Positions 1 through 9,100 of a DNA stretch of 51,554 nt are shown here, piece by piece. Source of the DNA: an uncultured Clostridia bacterium (lineage in GTDB: Bacteria > Bacillota > Clostridia > TANB77 > CAG-508). Position 1 is the first letter of the stretch. The number at the start of each line of letters is the position of its first letter. The DNA lies in NCBI GenBank assembly GCA_944390345.1, contig CALXPP010000011.1, forward strand, positions 1-51,554, read 5' to 3'. The position numbers and the translations under genes were made by a program. The notes under the pieces are model-generated. The model was not told where the DNA came from and ran no database searches. It worked only from the letters and a program-made list of their open reading frames with translations.

Positions 1-3000
1 GTTATATGTATACTTGTCTCTAACGCATACATCTTCTGCGTTTTTGAACAGTTCATATCCTTTTTTATAGAATTCTTCTGTTTTGTATGGTCCAAAATTG
101 CTTCCCAAAATATAATATGGATTATTTCCATATATTTTTTTTCTTTCTATTGGGCTTAATCCTTCTATATACATACTTCCTCCAATAGATACTGAAATAT
201 CTTTGTTATCTATATATACTTTTTTTAATACTTTTCCTGTTACATCATTTACTTGTAAGTTACCATCTGCATCTACAACATCTTTAAATGGTATTTTCAT
301 TAATATATTTGAATCTGAAGTTGTAAGTTGTATTGTTTTAATTTCCTTATTTAAAGATATTTCAGCTTCTGGTCTATACTCTATACCAAAGTCAATGTTT
401 TTTACATTGAAGGTTCTACTAATTATTCTATCATATGGTATATTTGTACAAGTTGCATAAGTTACATTATCTGCATAGCTATCTAATTTTTCAGGTTTTA
501 CATAGAAGGTTACTGTTTCTGCATTCATTTTTGTTTTTTCTGCAAGTGTTGCTTTTCTTGCATCTCTATTATCGCCTTCTGGTATTGATATACCTTTTAA
601 TGTATCTGCTTTTTCATTAGTCATAATCTCTGAATATGAAATTGCATTTAATCTTGTTATTTCGTCATCTCTTGCATCAGATTTATTTTCTGATTCTAAA
701 GCTTCCATTATTTTATCATATTCTTTAATCTTAGCTATGTCTAAGTTTTGTTCATTTTCTGCTGGTTTATAGGTATAGTTTTCTACACCAGCTGTGTATT
801 TTGTAGATTTATAATCTTGACCATTAAATGTCATCATTTCATCTGAGGTTGTATCTCCATAAGAGAATCTTACTATATAGTAACCTGGTATAAATCCACT
901 TAATACATATTTACCATTTACATCTGTTCTTGTTTCTTGAACTGCTGTCCAGTTTGCATCAATTATTTCTTCATAGTATTTTGTTCCGCCTTCCCAAGGT
1001 GCATCTTCATTTTCTGGAATCTTAACTATCTCTATAATTTGTGCTTTTGCATCTTTTACAACGAAGTCATTTTGCTCTGCAACTGGAACATTAAATTTCT
1101 CTACAATATTACTATAATCGTGATTGCTATCTAATAATTCTAGTACATTTTCATTAGATTTCGCTTCTCCCAGTTTATTATCATTATTATTATATAAACC
1201 ATTTCCTGCATATTGTGTATTTCCATCAGTATCTGTTATACTTTCTGATCTTGAATCATCCCAGATAAATCCAGATAATACTCTATATGTTTCTTCTGTT
1301 GGTGGGTTTTCTCCTGGTGGTGTAGTAGTTGGTGGTGTTTCTATTGTTTTTACATTCATTTTTATTCCAGTTTTATATGTATCATCTTCATATAAACCTG
1401 TTTCATCAGCACTCTTATTTCCTGTAGCTGAAGTAGAAACTCCATTATCATCTCCAATATTTCCTGGATTTGAATCTTTATCTACTAAACCTGCTGGGTA
1501 ATTTACTTCATAAGCAGGGTTTTCTACTGTATATCCTTCTGGTACTTCACCATACCAAGTTGAGTATGCATTAATTTCAGCAATTCCTTCTATACCGAAG
1601 TTATTTTCTTTATCGTCTGAAATCTTTAAGTTTCTTGTGTTTTCTTCTTTATCTAAAACATATTTTACAAATACATATCCTGTTTCTCCTTCTTTGATTT
1701 TTATATCATCAAAGCCTCTTATATATAGTGTATTATATCCATCCTGTGTGAAACTTCTTTCATTATTGTAATTTGATGTATTAGATAATGTAAGTTGTCT
1801 AGATTCTTCTGAATTTTCATCAGCTTTATACCAAGCTTCTGCTATTTTTATTTCTTTATCTTTTAAGTAATCTCCATCTTTTGTTTTTACTGTTATTGTA
1901 TTATTTTCTTCACCAGTATATTTTATAAAGTTTTCATCATAGTAATCTGCAAGTTCGTCTATTGTTATATCTACTGGTATATCTTTATTATTTCTATATG
2001 GTTCATTTTCTCTAATATTTTCATTTGTAATAGCAATCTTAAATGTTACTTCTACATTTAATTCACTTTCTAAACCTTTATATTCTTGAACCTTTTCATT
2101 TTTATATTGCTCATATCTATATTTATAATCTGATTCGTAAAAGTCTAGTTCATAAGGTTTCTTAATTACATAATCATTTGTGTATTCACCATTTGTTGCT
2201 TCTTGGTTGTAGTCGTAAATTACTTCCTCACCATTTATTGTAGTTTTTACTTGGTAAACATCTTTCTTTATAGATATGTCAATATCTTCTCTTTCTTCAA
2301 GTCCTAAGTTAATGTATTTTAGATATTCTGTTTCTGCTAATCTGTAATCTGAAGAACTTAGTGGATATAACCATAAAGTTTTAGTTGTACTATCTGTTCC
2401 TTCAGATCTATTTTTGTCTTTTGTAAGTACGAAAGAACGAGCTGTCATTAATCTGCTTCTATCTTCTAATAATGTACTTTCGTGATTTTCTTTACTATAT
2501 TCTATTGTTGTAGTTCCTGTATTTGAATTTTTATCTTCTCCTACTTTATAACCTACATTGTAGCCTATAGTTTCAAAATTTCTATTAAACTCTTCTCTAT
2601 CGTCTTTAAATTCATAAGCGTTTGAATCATTTATATAGTTTCCACTATCTGTTATTGGTAACCAGCTTTCTGAAATATGTGAATCATTTGAATAAATTTC
2701 TGTTGATTTATAGCTTAAACCATCATACTCAAATTCTACATAGTATCTATTTAGCTCTGTTCCATTTTGATAGTTTTTCTTATTTGGCTCTTCTTCTACT
2801 GAACCAATTACTTTGCTTCCATCATATTTTGTTTCTGCTTTATATACTCTACCGAAAGTATATAGTCCTTCATCATTTGTTCTTACTGTTTCTACTATTG
2901 TATCTGTATTTGCATCATATAAATGTACTACAATATCTTTAAATCTAGTTTCATCATCTGTCATATATCCATCTTGATTTTTGTCTAACCAAACTTTACC

Positions 3001-6000
3001 AGCTATAACTAAATCTTTTAGTTTTACATATTCGCTAGATTCTTTAATTGGATATTTATTTTCTTCTGTTACAATTCTATCTTTTGTTTTGTCGTTTATA
3101 TTTGTTAGAGTTGTAATTTCTGCTTTATTTCGTAAGTTGTACAAGAACATATTGCTTTCTGTAATTTTTACTTGTACATAGTAGATAATATATTCTCCTG
3201 GATTTAATGTTGTATATTCATTTCCTTGCATATCTGCAATACTTAAAATATAAACATTATTTCCTTTATCTGTCACTGTAACTGGTAAATTATCTATTCT
3301 AACACTTCCGTCAGATTTAAATATTTTAGCTGTTACAGATTGGAAACTTAAACCTTGATCTAGAGTTTCTGTAATATCTGTAGTTCTAACTTTAGTTGCT
3401 GGTTTAGTTCCACTATTTGTAGATTTGTTGTCTAATCTTATTGAATAAGTTAAAGTCTCTGTTTTTTCTGCCATAAATGGACTGTTTTCTTTGTCTGTAT
3501 CTGTTCTTCCTCTTCTCTCTACAGATTCTGCTGTATTGATTGAGCTTGTTTCGTTATTTGTAAAGCCTTGACTATTGTTTTGATGCATTACTAATCCATC
3601 ATAAGAACTAATATATTTATCTATATTAATATAATAGTCATTTAATTTGTAGTAATCTGTTGAAGTTAATCTATCTTTACCTTCATTATTTTTAATATAA
3701 CGATCATTTATATTGTTTACATTTCCTACTATTTCAGCTGTGTTGCCACATACTGTATCTGCTTTTACTTCTTCTACTATTAAAGAAACTTTTATAGTAG
3801 CATAAGAATTAGCTTCTACTTGTAAATCTGTTACTGTAAATCCTCCTCCATTGTTGCTTGATTTACTTGTAATATTAATTGCTGGAGAATTCATTGCATT
3901 TTCTACTGATACTTGCAAATCACTATATTTATCTGGTAAATAATCAGCGATATTTGTATGTATCATATCTGGGCTCCAATATGGTTCTGCAGAGTTGTTT
4001 GTTCCCCTATAGTCATTATTATTTGTATTATATACATCTATTTCGTAGTAAACTCTGTCTCCATATTCTACATAAACAGGATCATTTAAGTTTTGTGCAT
4101 CTGTTCTATTTACTCTTGTTCCTGCTGATTGATTTGTTTTCAAATTAGTTTCTGTATTAGCTGTAGAATCATATGTTCCTTCGCCATTTGTTATGTGCTC
4201 AACTCTTGTAATGTGTTTATTAATATTTACTTGATACTCTTTGATTGTATAAGTATCGTAGTCGCTTTCTCTTGTATTTAAGTTTACAATTGGTCCTGGA
4301 CCATTTCCTTTATAGTAAGTATATTCCATATGAGGATTTGTATCATTTCTTGTAATAAATTGAATTGTATTTGTATAGCTTCCTGTTGTCGCATTTGGTA
4401 CCAAAGTTATATAAAAGGTTTTCGTACTATGTGCTGCAACAGTTATCCAAGAGCTTGTACTTATTTCACTTGGCATCTTTACTTGTTCTACATTTGATGG
4501 TAAGTAATCTTTTACTTTTACTCTTACATCAAATCTTGATTTATTTTCAATATCAATTCTATATGTTACTGTATCTCCTCTTTCAACTTTTACAGTGTCT
4601 GTTGATTTATTTGTTTTAAATTTTCTACTTGTATCTTCTGCACCTGCACTACCAAAGATATATTCATTGTTTGTGTGGTTTACTTTTACTATATATTTAT
4701 AAATTGATAGGTCTGTTGTAAGTGGTACATTTACATCTATTGTATATGTTTTTGTATCTGACCATAAGCTACCATATGCTTCCAAGCCATCTTGGCAGTG
4801 GTCTTTGTTTACTGAAGCTACTTTCCACTCAACAGCTCTACATTTTGTATGACCGTGTCCACAGTATGCATAATAGTCACTACTATTTGAAATATTTTCA
4901 CCAGTAGAATGTCCATGGCAAGACCAGCAATCCTCGTCTTCACAATTATAAATTCCTTCTGAATGATCACAATCACTATGATCTGGATGAGTATGATAAT
5001 CATGATTAGAACAATAATATGTTCCACATCCTTTCCAGTCACTGCTTTCTACCCAAGTAATCTCTACTTGATATCCTTCATATTTTGTACCATTACCTGT
5101 TGCGTGAATTCTCTGATATGTAAATTCTATTTTTTCTAATTCATCTGCACTTCCAACTACTGAGATTGGAATTGTAATATTAAAGGTTGCTCCTGGTTCT
5201 GGAACTGGAAATTCATATCTAGTTCCATTGTTTAAAATAGCTACTGCTTTTATAATTGTACCCTGCATATCTGCAGATGTACCAAATTTATTTTGTAAAT
5301 TTGTATTTCCTGTACTCCATTCTGGAGCATTTGGATTTGTTTCATCTTCATTTCCAGCTTCTTGCCCACCAGAATATCCAGTAGGTTCATCAAATTTATA
5401 ATCCACTGCTCTTACATATTTACTCATTTCAAATGGTCCAACAACATAGTTATTTCCACTTTTTACAGTACCTACATTTTTATCTGGTGTTACATCTATG
5501 TTAGGTCTATTTATAGCTGCATCATAATAAGAATCATATGCATCCATTGCTTCTTTTAGTGGATTGCTTTCTCCTGCACCTAATTGACCATAATGATACC
5601 AAATTGCGTGTTGCAATGGGTCGTTTGTATATCCAGTACTTGCTCTTTGTGCAAAAGTTTGTTTATATCTTGCAAGTACAAATGCAATTCCTCCACTATA
5701 GCTTTGTGGTATTTCTTCATAATGGAAATTTGAATAGCTTGTTCTTGTTCCTAAGTTTTCTCCATCTTGTTTATGGTCTGTTCTAACTGTTGTTCCTATG
5801 GCAGGTGTTTTTATATCCCAGCCACCATTATATCTTACATAAGATAGTCCACTAGCACTTAAATAGTCGTGACTTCCTGTAAATCCATCTATATTTGCTG
5901 TTGTTGCATAAGCTGTACCATGCTGTGCACAGAAATAATTTGGATTACTATTAAATGTTGCAGCATTTATTGGGCTAGATGAGCTCCATGGAATTTTTCC

Positions 6001-6186
6001 TAGCATTTGTTGTAGACTTGCTGTTATTTTATTTAACTGTTCATTATCTATACCTTCTATTGCAGATTCTGGATTATTTTCTCCTGAATCATCTGCTAAA
6101 ACTATAGTTTGAAAAGCATATACTGCTATTCCAAGTATTAAAGCTAAGATTATAAATAATTTTATTAAACTTTTTTTATTTCTCAT
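1..6186 (-). CDS. Giant secreted surface protein with putative thioester domain (C-terminus beyond window)
   Basis: This reading frame is open from an ATG at 6186 (strong SD AAGGGGGTGAG) to the left edge, about 2062 codons without a stop, so the C-terminus and any wall anchor are not visible. Residues 1-31 form a signal peptide or anchor (MRNKKSLIKL then a hydrophobic run). Residues 80-200 resemble a thioester (TQXA/TED) adhesin domain: Cys86 in NYFCAQHG and Gln192 in LQHAIWYH match the Cys/Gln pair that forms the internal thioester in Gram-positive adhesins. A His/Cys-rich insert covers about residues 384-466. DUF11/isopeptide-like beta repeats follow, then SdrD-B-like domains at about 1063 (GKVWLDKNQDGYMTDDE) and 1642 (SGFIWDDSRS). 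The gene starts 13 bp after its upstream neighbour, so they form an operon. Family-level calls are inference; the secreted, repeat-built architecture is seen directly. Confidence 0.8.
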   Translation of the reverse strand, partial: MRNKKSLIKLFIILALILGIAVYAFQTIVLADDSGENNPESAIEGIDNEQLNKITASLQQMLGKIPWSSSSPINAATFNSNPNYFCAQHGTAYATTANIDGFTGSHDYLSASGLSYVRYNGGWDIKTPAIGTTVRTDHKQDGENLGTRTSYSNFHYEEIPQSYSGGIAFVLARYKQTFAQRASTGYTNDPLQHAIWYHYGQLGAGESNPLKEAMDAYDSYYDAAINRPNIDVTPDKNVGTVKSGNNYVVGPFEMSKYVRAVDYKFDEPTGYSGGQEAGNEDETNPNAPEWSTGNTNLQNKFGTSADMQGTIIKAVAILNNGTRYEFPVPEPGATFNITIPISVVGSADELEKIEFTYQRIHATGNGTKYEGYQVEITWVESSDWKGCGTYYCSNHDYHTHPDHSDCDHSEGIYNCEDEDCWSCHGHSTGENISNSSDYYAYCGHGHTKCRAVEWKVASVNKDHCQDGLEAYGSLWSDTKTYTIDVNVPLTTDLSIYKYIVKVNHTNNEYIFGSAGAEDTSRKFKTNKSTDTVKVERGDTVTYRIDIENKSRFDVRVKVKDYLPSNVEQVKMPSEISTSSWITVAAHSTKTFYITLVPNATTGSYTNTIQFITRNDTNPHMEYTYYKGNGPGPIVNLNTRESDYDTYTIKEYQVNINKHITRVEHITNGEGTYDSTANTETNLKTNQSAGTRVNRTDAQNLNDPVYVEYGDRVYYEIDVYNTNNNDYRGTNNSAEPYWSPDMIHTNIADYLPDKYSDLQVSVENAMNSPAINITSKSSNNGGGFTVTDLQVEANSYATIKVSLIVEEVKADTVCGNTAEIVGNVNNINDRYIKNNEGKDRLTSTDYYKLNDYYINIDKYISSYDGLVMHQNNSQGFTNNETSSINTAESVERRGRTDTDKENSPFMAEKTETLTYSIRLDNKSTNSGTKPATKVRTTDITETLDQGLSFQSVTAKIFKSDGSVRIDNLPVTVTDKGNNVYILSIADMQGNEYTTLNPGEYIIYYVQVKITESNMFLYNLRNKAEITTLTNINDKTKDRIVTEENKYPIKESSEYVKLKDLVIAGKVWLDKNQDGYMTDDETRFKDIVVHLYDANTDTIVETVRTNDEGLYTFGRVYKAETKYDGSKVIGSVEEEPNKKNYQNGTELNRYYVEFEYDGLSYKSTEIYSNDSHISESWLPITDSGNYINDSNAYEFKDDREEFNRNFETIGYNVGYKVGEDKNSNTGTTTIEYSKENHESTLLEDRSRLMTARSFVLTKDKNRSEGTDSTTKTLWLYPLSSSDYRLAETEYLKYINLGLEEREDIDISIKKDVYQVKTTINGEEVIYDYNQEATNGEYTNDYVIKKPYELDFYESDYKYRYEQYKNEKVQEYKGLESELNVEVTFKIAITNENIRENEPYRNNKDIPVDITIDELADYYDENFIKYTGEENNTITVKTKDGDYLKDKEIKIAEAWYKADENSEESRQLTLSNTSNYNNERSFTQDGYNTLYIRGFDDIKIKEGETGYVFVKYVLDKEENTRNLKISDDKENNFGIEGIAEINAYSTWYGEVPEGYTVENPAYEVNYPAGLVDKDSNPGNIGDDNGVSTSATGNKSADETGLYEDDTYKTGIKMNVKTIETPPTTTPPGENPPTEETYRVLSGFIWDDSRSESITDTDGNTQYAGNGLYNNNDNKLGEAKSNENVLELLDSNHDYSNIVEKFNVPVAEQNDFVVKDAKAQIIEIVKIPENEDAPWEGGTKYYEEIIDANWTAVQETRTDVNGKYVLSGFIPGYYIVRFSYGDTTSDEMMTFNGQDYKSTKYTAGVENYTYKPAENEQNLDIAKIKEYDKIMEALESENKSDARDDEITRLNAISYSEIMTNEKADTLKGISIPEGDNRDARKATLAEKTKMNAETVTFYVKPEKLDSYADNVTYATCTNIPYDRIISRTFNVKNIDFGIEYRPEAEISLNKEIKTIQLTTSDSNILMKIPFKDVVDADGNLQVNDVTGKVLKKVYIDNKDISVSIGGSMYIEGLSPIERKKIYGNNPYYILGSNFGPYKTEEFYKKGYELFKNAEDVCVRDKYTYN
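4789..5037 (-). other. His/Cys-rich insert within the giant surface protein
   Basis: Residues about 384-466 of the left-edge surface protein contain roughly 9 Cys and 10 His in about 83 residues, including NHDYHTHPDHSDCDH, CEDEDCWSCHGH and CGHGHTKC. The rest of the protein is almost Cys-free apart from Cys86. The pairing of CxxC, CHGH and CGHGH elements suggests metal binding (zinc or another transition metal) or a disulphide-knotted module; this is inference. Confidence 0.6.
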
Positions 6187-6199
6187 TTTGCTCACCCCC

Positions 6200-9100
6200 T
6201 TACTTATATATTTTCTTTCTACTTATTTTTGGTATCTTCAGTTTACCTATGTATATGAAGTATCCCATTCCTGCACATACTGCAATTATTGTAATTGTAC
6301 TTATTATTCCAACTGCTCTACCTGTTGCTACAGATATTGAAGTATTTTGAATACTTACATTATTATCTGCATTTTCATTTAAGTTTGTATTACTATAACT
6401 ACTAACTATTTCTACTTTATTACTTACGAAACCAGTATTTTCTTCTGTCATTTGTTTACTTAAAACTAATTTGATTTCTCTTCTTTCTCCTGGTTTTAAG
6501 CTTGTATTGTCTAAGTTCTTAGTATATAAATTTCCATCATTTCCTAAGTACCAAATTGAATTTTCTTCTTCGTTAAATGTTAGGTCGCTTCCTAAGTAGT
6601 CTACTAATCTTTCTACATATCCTTCGATATTTCCAACATTTTCAACTACTATTGTGTATTCTAAGTCTACTTTTGCATGTTTTAGTTCATTTGCTCTAAT
6701 TTCTACTTTTGCAATTTCTTTATTATCGAAATCGTATTCTTTTACTTTATCTTTTACTGTTACAGTAGCATGTGATATATATTTGTTTATTTTTAAATCA
6801 AATATACTACTTGAAATTAATCCTATATCAATGTGTGTTACATCTCCATTTACTGTAATTTGGTCTGTTACTGCTAAGTTTGTATTATTTCCTAAAGTAA
6901 CATCGGAATTTATATCTTCTGCTACTCCATTTTTTCTATATACTGTTGGTTCGTATATATTTGTGTCATATTCAAAAGTAATAATATAGTTTCCTGTACT
7001 TACATTTCTAAAAGCATATTCTCCATCATCAGATGTTTCTGTAGTTTGAACTATCTTACTTTCCTCTACACTCATTAAGTTTGCTTTTACACCTTTTAGT
7101 TTAGCTTCATTTTCATCTTTTACACCATCTTTATTTTCGTCTATCCAAGCCGTACCTCCAATGGTATATACTGCTGATTCTACTGCTTGATTATTGTTTG
7201 TTTGTTCATTCTGATCATTATTAGATGAATTTACATTTTGATTTGTATTTCCTGTATTTCCATTGTTTGAATTATTTTGATTATTTGAAGAATTATTGTT
7301 TTGACCATTTTGATTATTATTTCCTTGGTTTGAAATTGCTTCTTTATCTGCATTTGCTTTATCTTCTTCATTTTGTTTATCTTGTTCTGCTTCATCTTCT
7401 GCTTGATTTATAGCTTCTTGTTCTTCCTCTGTTAATTTATCGTTTACTACCATAAACTCAATTTTATCCAAAACAATATCTTCTTGATATTCATTTGTTA
7501 ATCTTGGCTCTAAAGATACATTTGTATTTTCACTTCCAGCTATATTTAATACTTCTAAAGTAATATTAATATTTATTGTACTTCCTATTGGTAGTACAGG
7601 AAGAGTTGTATCTATTTTTCCTGTTCCATTTCCGTTTGCAAGTATTCCTGTTAAATCTCCATCATAGCTAACTGTTTTAACTCTTAAAATTTCTGGTACA
7701 TCTAATTTAAATGTACTGTTTACTGCACTACTTGCTCCTTCATTTTTTACTTTTACAGATATTGTAAAAGTTTCTTCCTCTTTTACTTGTTTATTTAAAA
7801 TTGTATTTGTCTGACTTGCTGTTAGGTATGATTTAACTATTTTTTGTGGAATAGTTGTACTGTATTCTGTTTCTATATCATCAGCTGTAAGTTCAAAATA
7901 GCAATCAATATTTTCGCTACCTGTAGGTATATTTACAGCTCTTAAAATTACATCTAAGGTAAAGGCTCCATCCTTTTCTATATCTCCTAATTCAAATGTT
8001 ACTAATTGATTTGTTTCATCATAATTTACATTTGTATTCTCTCGACTGCTTTCTGATGATACATAAGGTAGATATTTATTTGTATGTAATATTGCTTTTA
8101 CATTTTTTAAGTCTTTTCCAGAATTATTTAATACTTGTAAGTTAAAGTTTGAATCATAACCAATTCCTAATTCTCTATCATATTTTATAGAAAAAACTGA
8201 AATGAAGTTTGATTTTTTAATCCTATTTCTTACTGTATTAGTCTCTAATACATTTCCAAAAGTTGTACTTTCTATTTTTGCTTGTACATCTATCCATATT
8301 TCTGGTACTTCTGTAATATATGTTTTGTTTCCATTTTCATCTACATAGTATGTACCAGAATCATCAGTTCCTGAATCAATACCTAAAGTAGATGCATATT
8401 CTTCTAATGTAGGTAATTCATCAGCTTGAAGATAGAATTTTACTTCTTTCATTTCTCCTGCGTTAACAGTTCCTATTGGTAATTCTAGAGAATTTTTATC
8501 TGTTATTACAAAACCATAATCTCCAATATTTCCTGATGTGCTTCCTTGCTCTGTATGTGCTGCATATCTTGGTACTTCCACTTTTGCCAGCACATTTTCT
8601 GCATTAATACTTCCTGTGTTGTTTACAAAAATAGTATATTCTAATCTTTTTCCTTCTAATATATCTTGTCCATCACCTATATCTACACCCAAACTAGCTT
8701 CTAATTTTGGTCCTGCTTCTGTAGTTAAACCTACTTTATCTGCTGTTGAACTCTCATAAACTATAGCTACATCTGAATTATTGTTGTAGTAAGATGAGAA
8801 AGTTCCATATATTCCAGCTTCGTAAGGTAAATTTGTTGGAATTTCAAAATCGTAAGTATATTTTAGTACCGCACCTGCTTTTAAAGTTCCATCTACTACT
8901 ATTAAGTAAGATCTTATATCATTTATATTTGAAACTTCTTGTGTCCAACCATTTGAGCTATCCTCTAAGTTTTTGTTTGCTTCTGGATTTGTAGAATAGT
9001 AAATTGTTGCTCCTATACTATTGTTTATATCTGATTTAATTAAATCTTTCATATAAGCATCTGTTGTTGTTCCTAAATCTTCGCCACTTGCAACAGTCTT

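Noticed and set aside
1124..1501. A 125-codon plus-strand ORF and many similar ones in 1-11.8 kb
   Set aside because: They are antisense shadows of the surface-protein genes, hydrophobic and Ser/Leu-biased, without SD.
4818..5042. A 74-codon minus-strand ORF
   Set aside because: It is an alternate frame of the His/Cys-rich part of the giant surface protein; the true frame is open through it.
6200..6320. LPXTG sorting signal at the end of the 1875-aa surface protein
   Set aside because: The tail has a membrane helix and basic residues but no LPXTG-like pentapeptide before the helix.
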